DNA from: Henriciella algicola
Lineage (GTDB): Bacteria; Pseudomonadota; Alphaproteobacteria; Caulobacterales; Hyphomonadaceae
NCBI RefSeq assembly: GCF_003576245.1
Contig: NZ_QWGA01000006.1
Location: 213,081-277,080, forward strand
Length of the DNA stretch: 64,000 nucleotides
Direction: 5' to 3'
This document shows positions 55,146 through 64,000 of this stretch, piece by piece. The notes below the pieces were generated by a model. It was not told where the DNA came from. It made no database searches and worked only from the letters and a program-made list of their open reading frames with translations. The first letter of the stretch is position 1. Each line of letters starts with the position of its first letter. Position numbers and translations under genes: made by a program.

Positions 55146-56261
55146 TCACGCCGCTTTGTCCCAGCTCATATAGGCCTTGAAGAATTCAGGGTCCTTCAAT
55201 GCTTCTTTTTCCTCGTCTGAGAACTCGTAATCGTCTGGATCGAACTCGCCGATCTCATTCTTGTACCGGATGAAGTCGTGTTCGACATCGCGGGGTTCGT
55301 GAACCTCGCTATCCAGCCGCGTGTCCCATTTCTTGCCCATCTGTTTTCTGAGCTTCTTGCGCATGAAAGCCCGGAATTTCTTGTTCTCCGTCTTTAGATG
55401 GCTGAGCTCCCGGAGCGACTCCCGTGTGGGTTTAGGGCGGTTCTCGAAAATGGCCTTGAGTTGCTCCTCCGGCAGATCAACAAGCGCCGTCGGCAGATCA
55501 CTACTCTCCGCGTAGTAAAAACGCTCATCATTTATGATCCGGCGGTACTTCGGCGCAAACTCCCGCCACATCGGATCAGTCGTCGGTATGTACTGTCTGA
55601 GCTTGGCGAGGAACCACTTTTGATCGGCGATGTCGCTGTCCTCGTCATCAAGGCCATCGAACTCAGCCTCTTTGATATCGATCTCAGATCTCACCATTTG
55701 CGCGATCATTCCGAGCCGTGTTTGAAACTGCTCCGCATTTAGAGGGCCGTTGATCTCGACGGTGCCAGCCTCGTAATCGATCTCTATCTGCTCGGCAGAG
55801 AGGATCGGGAAGACATAATCGTCGCCATATTTCGAGCGATCGTTTTCGTATTTCGTGATCGCCGCTTTGATTTTTACGGCGGTCTCAAAAAGGTCCTCAG
55901 CTGCTGCGCGACGGCTTTCCATTTCCTTAGCCGCCCAATCGAAGACCCGTTTCTGGGCGTGAGGCTTGCTATCCAGAGCGTCTTTCACGAGTTTGCGTGG
56001 CAATGCCTCCTCGAGCGTAATTTCTTTCGGCTTGCCGTTCTCGGAGATGGTGATTTTGCTCTTGAGCACCTCTTCGAGTGATCCCATCAAGGCGGTCCCA
56101 TGTGATTTAGGTGATGACGACTTCGACTTTTTACGCGGGCGTCCGTTTGGGTTGCCCGATTTGCCGGGCTGAAACCGTGTGTGCTTTGGCGTTTTGCCGC
56201 GCCCAACATCGTAATCTGCCTTCTTCGGATCGAACGGCTTTTTGCCCTTATCCTTGCTCAT
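55146..56261 (-). CDS. DUF5681-type protein, phage-like (371 aa)
   Basis: ATG 56261 overlaps the methyltransferase stop by four bases; a longer frame is antisense noise. The N-terminus has the DUF5681 motif HTRFQPGKSGNPNGRPRKKS (about residues 24-43), rich in Lys/Pro, found in phage and plasmid proteins that often lie near terminase genes. The rest is charged and helical, with an acidic tail. The function is unknown; packaging or DNA binding is possible. It is in an operon with the ParB-methyltransferase gene. Confidence 0.78.
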   Translation of the reverse strand: MSKDKGKKPFDPKKADYDVGRGKTPKHTRFQPGKSGNPNGRPRKKSKSSSPKSHGTALMGSLEEVLKSKITISENGKPKEITLEEALPRKLVKDALDSKPHAQKRVFDWAAKEMESRRAAAEDLFETAVKIKAAITKYENDRSKYGDDYVFPILSAEQIEIDYEAGTVEINGPLNAEQFQTRLGMIAQMVRSEIDIKEAEFDGLDDEDSDIADQKWFLAKLRQYIPTTDPMWREFAPKYRRIINDERFYYAESSDLPTALVDLPEEQLKAIFENRPKPTRESLRELSHLKTENKKFRAFMRKKLRKQMGKKWDTRLDSEVHEPRDVEHDFIRYKNEIGEFDPDDYEFSDEEKEALKDPEFFKAYMSWDKAA

Positions 56262-57553
56262 GCCACACCCTCCTCGAGAATAGCGCCCGAGCGAACCCGC
56301 TCGGCTTCGCCTTTGGCAAAAGTCTCCCAGCGGTGAAGGATAACATCGCAGTAGAGCGGATCGATCTCGGCAAGATAAGCGCACCGTCCCGTTTTCTCGG
56401 CAGCCAGCAATGTGCTGCCGGATCCCCCAAAGAGGTCGAGGACGATGCCGTTCCGGGTCGAGACATCGCGAATGGCGTCTGCGATCATCTCGACCGGTTT
56501 GACGGTCGGATGCATGGCCAGCTCCTCGGCGCGGTTAGCACCAGCTGAATTCATGCCCCGATAATGCCAGACATTGGTGCGGTAGCGTCCATGCTGACCG
56601 AGCTCAAAGTTGTTGATGTGGGGGCCACTCCCGTTCTTGAAGGCGAAGATCAGCTCATGGCGGGAGCGATAGAATGTCCCCATGCCGCCATTATCCTTCA
56701 CCCAGGCAATGACATTCTTGAGTTCAGAATAAACCGCCTCTCCCGCGGCGAGAATCTCGCCCATATGGCGCCAGTCCATGCAGACAAAGTGGATGGAGCC
56801 ATCCGTGGTGTAGCGCCTTTGGACCTCGAACGTATCGCGCAGGAAGCCGGTGAACTCCGCCTTGCTCATCTCGCCGGAGGCCATCGCAAACTCGCGATGC
56901 TTGACTGAGCCTGAGCCGCAGACATTGCCGTCGATCGCGACATTGTAAGGCGGGTCGGTGAAAACCATCTCGGCCTTCTTGCCCGCCATTAGAAGACGGA
57001 TCGTCATCGGATTGCGGGCATCAGCGCACATGAGGCGATGCCGACCGAGCTGCCAGATGTCCCCAGGCTCGCAGCGTCGAGGGACGCTGTTTAATGCAGG
57101 AACCGTTTCTTCTTTTGGGTCGCTCGCCGGTGTCTGGTCGGCGCCTTCAATGATGAAGTCCAGCTCGTGGGTGTCGAAGCCGGTGATCTCCAGGTCGAAA
57201 TCTAGGTCTAGCTCGCTCAGAGCGCCGAGCTCCAGGCGAAGCAGGTCTTCATCCCACCCCGCGTTCAGCGCGAGTTTATTGTCAGCAAGGACATAAGCGC
57301 GCTTTTCAGCCTCGCTCAGATGCTCGATGCGAAGACACGGCACAGTGTCCATGCCGAGTGACTTGGCAGCTTCGACACGGCCGTGCCCGGCCATGATCCG
57401 GTTATCTTCATCGATAAGGACGGGATTGGTGAACTTGAACCGCCGGATGCTCGCCTTGATCTGCCGGAGCTGTTTGCGAGAATGCGTCCTCGCATTGTTT
57501 TTCCAGGGCGTGAGACTTCGCGGATCGAGATATTCGATATGGCTTTCTGTCAT
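56258..57553 (-). CDS. ParB-domain DNA methyltransferase (431 aa)
   Basis: The N-terminal ParB/Srx-like domain (about residues 5-110) contains NARTHSRKQLRQIKASI and IMAGHGRVEAAKSLG. The methyltransferase domain has the catalytic motif TDPPYNVAIDG (about 200) and the SAM motif DLFGGSGSTLLAAEKTG near residue 385, the order found in beta-class N4/N6 enzymes. AGGAAAGGAGAAA forms a good ribosome site. Such fusions are common in prophages and integrated elements as orphan methyltransferases. No restriction enzyme is near. Target sequence unknown. Confidence 0.92.
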   Translation of the reverse strand: MTESHIEYLDPRSLTPWKNNARTHSRKQLRQIKASIRRFKFTNPVLIDEDNRIMAGHGRVEAAKSLGMDTVPCLRIEHLSEAEKRAYVLADNKLALNAGWDEDLLRLELGALSELDLDFDLEITGFDTHELDFIIEGADQTPASDPKEETVPALNSVPRRCEPGDIWQLGRHRLMCADARNPMTIRLLMAGKKAEMVFTDPPYNVAIDGNVCGSGSVKHREFAMASGEMSKAEFTGFLRDTFEVQRRYTTDGSIHFVCMDWRHMGEILAAGEAVYSELKNVIAWVKDNGGMGTFYRSRHELIFAFKNGSGPHINNFELGQHGRYRTNVWHYRGMNSAGANRAEELAMHPTVKPVEMIADAIRDVSTRNGIVLDLFGGSGSTLLAAEKTGRCAYLAEIDPLYCDVILHRWETFAKGEAERVRSGAILEEGVA

Positions 57554-58030
57554 GAGATTTCTCCTTTCCTTGGAAACTCATGACTATCTCGTGTCTGCGA
57601 AGATGGTGAATTCTGTCAAGCCCTTGAAAGAAATCGTATAATTCTGCGATTTCGTGAAATTTTGCGATTGCAAAGCGCTTAGGGCGTTGAAGAATCACAA
57701 TATTTTGTTCTTCTTATGATCTTATTATACCCCACCCATGTTCTGTCCTCTATCGGCTCAGGAAAGATATTTTTTATCAAATTTCTGCAATTTATCGGAT
57801 TTGTGTGACTTTTTTCTTCCAAAGCCGCACGCCGTTTTTCTCGCTCTATCGAAGATCTGTGGCCTGGTCGGCTTTGAATGAGGGAAAAACTATCTGGTAA
57901 ATTTGTTAGTGAAAGCGATCGCATGCGTCCTGGATCACATAATGCGGTGTATGAGAAGGAGACTGGCAGCTTTGTATATGGCCACATCCGCTGAGGCCCC
58001 TTCATGCGCTGGTAGACGCGCAAGCTCTGC
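57554..58030. other. 477-base AT-rich gap
   Basis: This stretch is clearly more AT-rich than the surrounding genes. One 114-codon minus-strand frame (57679-58023) covers most of it but has no good ribosome site and no convincing protein pattern. It may be promoter plus remnant DNA of the element. Confidence 0.5.
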
Positions 58031-58477
58031 TTACTGGGCTTCAGTCACGCGCATCTGAAGAATATGGAAGGCCAGATAGCTCAAACCGCCGAGGAAGATG
58101 GACCACTTCTGCAGCACAAACGGACCACTGCCGTTGGGGTTTTCCTTCAGCCTCTGTTTAGCGACTGATAATAAAGCGCTAGGATATGGTGTCTGGACTT
58201 CGCCTCCTTCCAATGCATCTTGAAGGGCAAAGTACGCCGCATTCTTTCCCGTTAGAATAAGACGCTGCTCCGTAGCCCGAATGCCAAAGAAAAAGGAAAA
58301 GCCCCAGAAACTAACTGCGGCCAGCCACACCCAATGGAGGTTGCTCCATCCGTTGCTTGTCGTGTGTGAGATAGCCGCTGCGATACAGGCGCCAGCAACC
58401 GCCATCAGGAAGTACCCAAATTGCTGCGCTCCCGAAAACAGACGCCGGTTCAACTCAAATTGCGGAGTATCACTCAT
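58031..58477 (-). CDS. hypothetical membrane protein (148 aa)
   Basis: Three membrane helices are visible, two near the N-terminus (about residues 20-38 and 48-66) and one at 122-142. A soluble segment of about 50 residues lies between the second and third. The N-terminus is cytoplasmic-looking with FELNRRLFSGAQQFGYFL. No known motif. It lies 60 bases before the S1/P1 nuclease gene's stop but transcribes after it, so it may be the second gene of that unit. Confidence 0.65.
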   Translation of the reverse strand: MSDTPQFELNRRLFSGAQQFGYFLMAVAGACIAAAISHTTSNGWSNLHWVWLAAVSFWGFSFFFGIRATEQRLILTGKNAAYFALQDALEGGEVQTPYPSALLSVAKQRLKENPNGSGPFVLQKWSIFLGGLSYLAFHILQMRVTEAQ

Positions 58478-58537
58478 AGATCAGCAATAGTCGGATTCGC
58501 TTGACCTGAGTGGGTAACATAGTCAGGCCCGACCACC

Positions 58538-59461
58538 TTACTGCTTGTTGCTGGCGGACACATAGCTTGCATCGAGAGCGCCATTGATCACGTGCGCCAG
58601 ACGAACACCCGCCTTCAATAATTGCACTTCGGCGAGCTGCGTATGTTGATCGATATAGGCTTGTGTCATCTGGATTGTACGGGGGTCTTCATCACGTCCT
58701 AACACCCGACGTGTTGCCTCATACCAGCAGCCATCGCTCTTCATAGTGCAATAGCCGATATTTGGCCTGCGAACGATATCGTACGACTCCGCAGCCCACT
58801 CCCAAGGTTCGCTTTGAGACCAAGCCTCAGCATCTTCCAGCGTCAGTTCCTCCAGAAGGCGATCAGCAGCGCGGTAGGCTTTTGTAAAGCGCGCCCAGCC
58901 CAGCATTCGCTCAAGGGCACCCATGCGGAACACGCCATGTTCGATCAGACAGTTGTCCCAAACCGCATGTAGATTGCGCGCATCGCCGCATCGGCCCCTT
59001 TTGTTGATGAGATTGTCGCCTCGATCATCAGCGAACGAGACATGCATGGGTTGATGAACATCTCCAACCCAGTGTCCGAGGAGAATAAGAGCTTTACTGC
59101 GCTCTTCATCAGCGCGGGTCTCATCAGCAAGCACTTGAGCGTCGCCGGATATCGCCGAAATCACGCAGCTGTTAGCGTCGCCGCAGCTAGGACCGCTAAC
59201 TTTCTCAAGCGCCCGGTCGTAATTGACGTAATGATCGGCAGGCCTGGTGCGCGGGAAGTCGTCAGCCTCCAAGCAGGCCCGATTGAATGACGTGTATTCC
59301 GAATCGGCTTCAATCAGCGAATTGACGCGCTCGCGAGCCGTGTCGGTCAATAGCCTGTAAGAAATCTCGCAAATGGTGACATGGCCGTATTTACCCCAGG
59401 CATCTGCCTTCCCAGTAGTGAAAACCGCAAACGCCAATACCAGCCCGATGATCAGTCTCAT
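58538..59461 (-). CDS. S1/P1-type nuclease, secreted (307 aa)
   Basis: The ATG at 59461 has a run of Gs before it and opens a signal peptide ending GKADA; the mature chain then begins WGKYGH, where the N-terminal Trp and the nearby His are the zinc ligands of the S1/P1 family. Further ligands appear in the order expected: ADHYVNYD, ILLGHWVGDVHQPMHVSFADDRGDN, and NLHAVWDNCLIEH. These are three-zinc nucleases for single-stranded DNA and RNA, acting in the periplasm or outside. Two Cys pairs may form disulfides. It may serve nutrient scavenging or degrade incoming nucleic acid. Confidence 0.92.
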   Translation of the reverse strand: MRLIIGLVLAFAVFTTGKADAWGKYGHVTICEISYRLLTDTARERVNSLIEADSEYTSFNRACLEADDFPRTRPADHYVNYDRALEKVSGPSCGDANSCVISAISGDAQVLADETRADEERSKALILLGHWVGDVHQPMHVSFADDRGDNLINKRGRCGDARNLHAVWDNCLIEHGVFRMGALERMLGWARFTKAYRAADRLLEELTLEDAEAWSQSEPWEWAAESYDIVRRPNIGYCTMKSDGCWYEATRRVLGRDEDPRTIQMTQAYIDQHTQLAEVQLLKAGVRLAHVINGALDASYVSASNKQ

Positions 59462-59589
59462 ATCGCCCCCCCCACTTTGGCAAAGCGATAGAAGCCTCAT
59501 TCAATCTGAGCGTCAATGTTGAGCGGCCTTTTCAGATGGTTGCATGATCAAACACGGCTGCCTTCTGGCAGCCGCGCTCTAAACTTGGC

Positions 59590-59847
59590 TCAGTCTTTTC
59601 CAGTGAGGAAGAACTCAGCCAGCGCTTCGACGCGGGCAAAAGCTCTGATCGCGGATTCGGAGATATCTTTCTCAGGTCCGTCCTGGCATTTCTTGAGCCG
59701 ACGTTCCGAGAGCCGCCTACCGGCCTTTATGAGCCGCCTGGCTTCATCCAGAATATCCGGAGAACGGATAGCCTCGGTGGTTATCAGCACCACAATCAGG
59801 CTCTCAAGTGCTGCAATGCGCGCAGCCAGTGCATGGTTTGAATTCAT
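59590..59847 (-). CDS. small hypothetical protein (85 aa)
   Basis: A helix-rich small protein with a hydrophobic stretch AALESLIVVLITTEAI near the N-terminus and a basic middle RRLIKAGRRLSERRLKK. No family is recognised. An AAAGGGA site lies before the ATG. It reads in the same direction as the nuclease gene upstream of it. Confidence 0.5.
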   Translation of the reverse strand: MNSNHALAARIAALESLIVVLITTEAIRSPDILDEARRLIKAGRRLSERRLKKCQDGPEKDISESAIRAFARVEALAEFFLTGKD

Positions 59848-60008
59848 GAGTATTCGATCCCTTTGGTTGATGGGATCGGCACTAGAGGCCGCCTTCGCTA
59901 GAATAGAAAATAGAGTGAGAACGCAACCAGACCGCGTAAAATCATTTACGCCCTTACAAAAAAAAATGGAAAGCTAAGAGCCTGACTTCGAGCACGACCT
60001 GCTTGCCT

Positions 60009-60269
60009 CTACGAGCGAGCAACAGCCTCCCGCATGAGCTCGTCTAACCGCCAGCGGACCTGGAAGTACGGCTGCAAGTCGATAACGTTCTTGCCGCTTC
60101 GAGAGCGCACATAAAGCTTCCATTCTGTATCCAGGCAGCGGAGCTCTTTTTCGATTTCGAACATGTAGGCCGTAGCATCATACAGAAGGCCAACGGCGAC
60201 AGGTACAGCAGCCAGTGAGACATGCTTGCAGCGGTATGAGAATGCAGAATGCTCTTGGGCTTCGATCAT
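60009..60269 (-). CDS. small hypothetical protein (86 aa)
   Basis: No motif is recognised. The sequence has a short hydrophobic part VAVGLLYDATAYMF and a charged C-terminal half (YVRSRSGKNVIDLQPYFQ). The ribosome site is weak, so it may be chance. It lies in the accessory part between the nuclease and the RHS gene. Confidence 0.4.
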   Translation of the reverse strand: MIEAQEHSAFSYRCKHVSLAAVPVAVGLLYDATAYMFEIEKELRCLDTEWKLYVRSRSGKNVIDLQPYFQVRWRLDELMREAVARS

Positions 60270-60658
60270 CTTCGCTGGAAAATCTGTTGCTCCGTTAGAC
60301 GCTAGTTCAGCTTAGGAAATCAGCCAAGCTGTGCACGCAAAGTTCTCCTAAGAACGCTTAAGTATGCCGATGAACGCGAGAAGCCGCAAAGATCTTCCGC
60401 TTCATTGACTAATGGCGTGGGTCATTCCTGTGCTTGCGCAAGCGAATCTGTCGCTACCGATTGAGGTTTTCGCGTTGTAGCCAAACCAGGTCCCGGCCAT
60501 GCATACTGAGTCGAGTTCCCTACACCTAGCCAACTTTTTTCGCCTTGAGTGACAGGGGCCCGCACTCCTTCAAGCCAAAAGTTCCTAAAACACAGGTTGA
60601 CAGCCTGGTGGGTGATCGGGACTGTTGCTGAAGGTTAATGGGTTTCGGGGGTTTGAAA
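60270..60658. other. 389-base gap before the RHS gene
   Basis: No gene or strong hairpin was seen. The GGGGG run at about 60646-60650 lies before the RHS start codon and may be its ribosome site. Confidence 0.5.
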
Positions 60659-63600
60659 ATGAAGTCGGCTTGGTTGGTGACGCTTGGCGTCAGCTTTGCG
60701 TTTTTGGTTCCGGCTTCTTATGCGCAACTGCCGCCCTTTGATACGATCAATGACGAGCCTGCCGCTCTTCCAGAGAACAATACCGCGCTTAATAGCGGCG
60801 GGGTTGATCAGTTCTCTGGCAGCTATGGCATGTCATTCGAGCTGGCGCGGATTGGCGATCCTGGTGGGCAAGGTGGCCTTAGCTATTCGCGATCTTTCTC
60901 CAATCTGAGCTGGCGCAATAACCTCGGCGGCGGTGTGTACGAAAGCAGCACGACAGGCCGGTTCACCGTTCGCTACGGTAATTTCACTGAAGAATTCACG
61001 CTCACAAATCCGTCTTTAGGCACCTACGCTCCGTGGCGCCCGACTGTATCGACGCTCGAAGAAGATGTAAGCGGCGGAAGCTGGGGTGATTTCACCTACA
61101 AAGCTTCGGACGGTAGTGTCATCGAGTTTTCTGGAGACCTTCGCGATACGTCGATCGGATTGCATGCCGCCATCACGAGTGTGACCAGACCGAATGGTGA
61201 GGTCATCACCTATGACGGTCCAAATGTCTCAAGCAGCCTCGGCTATCAGCTACGAACCGAGGACGGCAATTCACTCATCAACTCCGCGTATAAGTATTGT
61301 GACGTTACGCTCGACAATTGTAGCGGCCTTCCGTCGGGCAATTGGCCGAGCGCCTCAGGCCTCACAAACTCTGCAGGCGAAACCTACAGCGTGACCGACA
61401 CAGCCGTCGGGAATAACACGCAAATCCAGGTGACCTCTCCAGAAGGCGTGTCCACGACAGTCACCCTCGACAGTAATGGCCGGGTCAGCAGCCGCGCCTA
61501 TGCGGGCAATACCTGGACCTATTCGAGCTCGAGCACATCAAGCCAAACGCAATCGACGGTGACCGGCCCAAGCGGCATTTCTCAAGTCTCGACTTATAAT
61601 AGCGACGGTCAAATCCTCTCTGCCGAGACCATACCGTCTGGGCAGACAAGCGGGCTTGGTGTCACCTACACTTACAAAGATGGGCTCCCTGAGACCGTAA
61701 CATATCCTGAGGGCAATTCGGTCGTATACAAATTCGATCCCCTTGGACGGTTGGAAGAGATCCGCGAAAAAGCAAAACCCTCTTCAGGTGTGCCGGACAG
61801 GGTCGTTAGTTTCACCTATGCAGCCTGCGGCCCCACGACCTACAAATATTGTAGCAAGCCGATTACGGTGACGAACGAACGCGGTCTGATCACTAAATAT
61901 AGCTACTCCTCAGCGCATGGCGAAGTTATCCGGATTGAGCATCCGCGGCCAAATTCGAGCGCGGATTATCCTATCCAGACATTCGGCTACGTTCAGAAAT
62001 ATGCCTGGGTCAAGGCAAGCTCGGGTACCTCGCAAGTTCAAGCGTCGGCGCCTGTCTGGCGCCTCGTTCAGAGCCTTCGGTGCAGTGTCCCAAGCCAGAC
62101 TGACAATTGCGTCGGCAACTCCTCTGCGATCGAGGTAACCGATTATGCCTATGAGGCTGGCAACTCATCGACCCCGAGCAATGTCCTGCTCAAGTCGGTC
62201 ACGCGCCGTTCTGTCGACTATTCGATTATAGCGACGACCGCCTACACCTACGACACGTGGGGACGTGTCACCAAAGTCGATGGTCCTCTTGCTGGCGATG
62301 ATGACAGCTCTTGGTACGAATATGACCATATGGGCCGCGTGACGTTGACGACGGGGCCGGACCCCGATGCGAGCGGCGGCATGCAGCATTCATATGCCGC
62401 GATCAGCTACAATGATGATGGCCAGACAATCGAGCAAGAATCCGGGTCCGTGAACGCACCGAGCGGAAGCCGGAGCTTCTCCCCAATATCTGTCGCGACG
62501 CAGTTCTACGACACTTATGGCCGTCAGCAGAAGACGCAGCTGGTTGATAGCTCGAGCGCTGTCATATCAGTGAGCCAGGTCAGCTATGATAGCGTGGGAC
62601 GGCCGGAATGCGCCGCGCTACGGATGAGCCCGACCAGCTATAGCTCGCTACCAGCATCAGCCTGTACTCAGTCTGGCGCCGGCATCGACCGGATCACCAA
62701 GACTTTCTACGACAGCTATGGTCGGCCCTGGAAAGCCACCAGCGCATTTGGCACGTCCGCTGCGCGTGACCAGTCGGTGAGCTATACAGATAACGGTCAG
62801 GTCGAAACCATTACCGATGGCAGAGGGGCCCGGACCACTTATGAGTATGACGGTCTCGATCGGCTCGTAAAAACGCGCTATCCTGATCCGTCTTCGTCAG
62901 GCGCAAGCTCTACGACCGACTTTGAGCTTGTAACCTACTGGGTCGATAATGGCTTATCGACCTCCGACGTGCACACCGCAAAGAACCGGAACGGTGAGAC
63001 GTTCGGCTTCGCTTACGACAATCTGGGCAGGATCGCTGATATCTCCCGTCCATCTGGGCTGTCAGCGCTGAGCTACACCTATGATGGCCTTGGGCATCAA
63101 ACGTCAGTCACGTCGGGCGGCACAACGCTCAGCTATGGTTGGGACGTTCTCGGCCGGATGACGTCAGAGCAAAGCGCGATCGGCACTGTCTCTTACCAGT
63201 ATGATAGCGGCGGACGGCGCACGCGGATGACATGGCCGGACAGTGTCTACATCACTTATGAATACCTTGCAGGTAGCTCGGCGCTGACGACCATTCGTGA
63301 AAACGGCTCCACGCCGTTGGCGTCGTTCACCTACGACAGCCAAGGTCGCCGCAGCGCGCTTGGCTATGGCAATGGGGTGACGACAACTTATGGCTATGAT
63401 GACGCGTCCCGCCTCTCTGATCTCAACATCAGCGTGCCGAACGATACCGACTACAGCGTCGAATATGACTACACCTACAATGCGAGCGGTCAGATCGTTC
63501 AGAGACAGGTCTCTAACTTCTCCTATGCCGATCAGCTGCCTGCATCGGGCCACAGCTACGCCTATGACATGCAGAGCAAGCTCACCTCAACCGACTCGCA

Positions 63601-64000
63601 GTCTGTCACGCATGATGCACGCGGCAACCTCACCAATGATGGCAACCAAAGCTATGCCTATGATGCTGAGAACCGCCTCACCAGTGTGAACTCGGGAACC
63701 TCGCTCAGCTACGACCCGGCCGGCAGGCTGACAACGGTGTCGGATACGGCCAATACCAAGATGCTCTATGACGGTGTTCAGCTCATTGGCGAATACGATA
63801 ATGGCGGCAATCTGCTACGGCGCTACGTGCACGGGCCTAGCCTGGACGAACCGCTGGTTTGGTATGAAGGCTCAGGCGTCAGCTCTTCCACCCGCCGGTA
63901 CATGAGTGCAGACGAGCGCGGGTCGGTGACCCTGCTGAGCGCTGCGTCAGGCACGTCCATCGGGCTCAATCAGTTTAGCGTGTTCGGTGAACCGAGCGCT
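60659..64000 (+). CDS. secreted RHS/YD-repeat protein, N-terminal 1114 codons (3' end outside window)
   Basis: The frame opens with ATG 60659 and stays open to the last base. A signal peptide ending SYAQ is followed by a beta-rich shell region and then many YD repeats from about residue 390 onwards: YDTYGRQQ, YDSYGRPW, YEYDGLDRLVK, YDNLGRI, YTYDGLGHQTS, YDSQGRRSALGYGNG, YAYDAENRLTS. The end RRYMSADERGSVTLLS is the RHS core just before the variable tip. Such proteins form a hollow shell around a C-terminal toxin released by self-cleavage. The toxin and any immunity gene lie outside the window. The Sec signal, rather than a PAAR/VgrG head, suggests wall- or surface-attached delivery or a structural role. 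Confidence 0.92.
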   Translation, partial: MKSAWLVTLGVSFAFLVPASYAQLPPFDTINDEPAALPENNTALNSGGVDQFSGSYGMSFELARIGDPGGQGGLSYSRSFSNLSWRNNLGGGVYESSTTGRFTVRYGNFTEEFTLTNPSLGTYAPWRPTVSTLEEDVSGGSWGDFTYKASDGSVIEFSGDLRDTSIGLHAAITSVTRPNGEVITYDGPNVSSSLGYQLRTEDGNSLINSAYKYCDVTLDNCSGLPSGNWPSASGLTNSAGETYSVTDTAVGNNTQIQVTSPEGVSTTVTLDSNGRVSSRAYAGNTWTYSSSSTSSQTQSTVTGPSGISQVSTYNSDGQILSAETIPSGQTSGLGVTYTYKDGLPETVTYPEGNSVVYKFDPLGRLEEIREKAKPSSGVPDRVVSFTYAACGPTTYKYCSKPITVTNERGLITKYSYSSAHGEVIRIEHPRPNSSADYPIQTFGYVQKYAWVKASSGTSQVQASAPVWRLVQSLRCSVPSQTDNCVGNSSAIEVTDYAYEAGNSSTPSNVLLKSVTRRSVDYSIIATTAYTYDTWGRVTKVDGPLAGDDDSSWYEYDHMGRVTLTTGPDPDASGGMQHSYAAISYNDDGQTIEQESGSVNAPSGSRSFSPISVATQFYDTYGRQQKTQLVDSSSAVISVSQVSYDSVGRPECAALRMSPTSYSSLPASACTQSGAGIDRITKTFYDSYGRPWKATSAFGTSAARDQSVSYTDNGQVETITDGRGARTTYEYDGLDRLVKTRYPDPSSSGASSTTDFELVTYWVDNGLSTSDVHTAKNRNGETFGFAYDNLGRIADISRPSGLSALSYTYDGLGHQTSVTSGGTTLSYGWDVLGRMTSEQSAIGTVSYQYDSGGRRTRMTWPDSVYITYEYLAGSSALTTIRENGSTPLASFTYDSQGRRSALGYGNGVTTTYGYDDASRLSDLNISVPNDTDYSVEYDYTYNASGQIVQRQVSNFSYADQLPASGHSYAYDMQSKLTSTDSQSVTHDARGNLTNDGNQSYAYDAENRLTSVNSGTSLSYDPAGRLTTVSDTANTKMLYDGVQLIGEYDNGGNLLRRYVHGPSLDEPLVWYEGSGVSSSTRRYMSADERGSVTLLSAASGTSIGLNQFSVFGEPSA

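Noticed and set aside
57679..58023. 114-codon minus-strand frame in the AT-rich gap
   Set aside because: No good ribosome site, no domain pattern, composition like non-coding DNA. Left as unassigned.
1..64000. CRISPR arrays, rRNA genes, riboswitches
   Set aside because: No regularly spaced direct repeats with spacers, no rRNA sequence and no riboswitch core that I could recognise were seen on reading.

Overview
The window (64 kb, GC-rich, dense coding) looks like the chromosome of an aquatic or marine alphaproteobacterium, most likely Hyphomonadaceae/Caulobacterales-type. This is inferred from several large TonB-dependent receptors beside spinster-like MFS carriers and hydrolases, a BigR-type persulfide cluster, acyl-CoA metabolism, and GC-rich alphaproteobacterial codon use. 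The species cannot be named from the sequence alone.

Layout. 1-9.6 kb: end of an acyl-CoA dehydrogenase, a TonB-dependent receptor with a clear terminator, then a minus-strand catabolic unit (receptor, alpha/beta hydrolase, MFS carrier) with an AraC-type regulator beside it. 9.7-10.8 kb: tRNA-Leu(CAG) and an enoyl-CoA hydratase. 10.8-14.8 kb: divergent sulfur cluster, with two YeeE/YedE-type half-proteins on one side and an ArsR/BigR-type repressor, a persulfide-dioxygenase-like MBL enzyme and a SulP carrier on the other. 14.9-17.4 kb: hybrid histidine kinase and convergent LuxR-type response regulator. 17.6-29.6 kb: a peptide or acylated-compound utilisation module, with IclR regulator, large receptor, divergent secreted esterase-like hydrolase, M20 peptidase, two M24 peptidases (one Tat-exported) and an MFS carrier.

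29.6-43.6 kb: exopolysaccharide locus. It has a sigma-54 response regulator and a hybrid kinase, a WecG/TagA-sugar-transferase fusion, flippase, three glycosyltransferases, polymerase/ligase, chain-length protein and Wza-type export lipoprotein. Three of its intergenic regions carry the same 11-bp near-palindrome YGCA-N3-TGCR, in one place three times at exact 22-bp spacing. I read this as the binding site of a shared regulator.

43.7-60.6 kb: accessory region. It starts with a decayed IS6-family transposase. Next is a minus-strand set of an Fe(II)/2-oxoglutarate oxygenase, a YdfG-like dehydrogenase and a 55-codon peptide (a possible peptide-modifying set). Divergent from it is a tightly overlapping three-gene operon: a 1103-aa P-loop NTPase, a 385-aa GHKL-ATPase-like protein and a 755-aa phosphoribosyltransferase-like protein. 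This operon is the best candidate in the window for an undescribed system, possibly a defence or conflict system. Beyond it are a small lipoprotein, an XRE regulator, a DUF5681-like protein with a ParB-methyltransferase fusion (phage-like), an S1/P1 nuclease and small orphan genes.

60.7-64 kb: the first 1114 codons of a secreted RHS/YD-repeat protein that runs off the window. Its variable C-terminus and any immunity gene lie outside.
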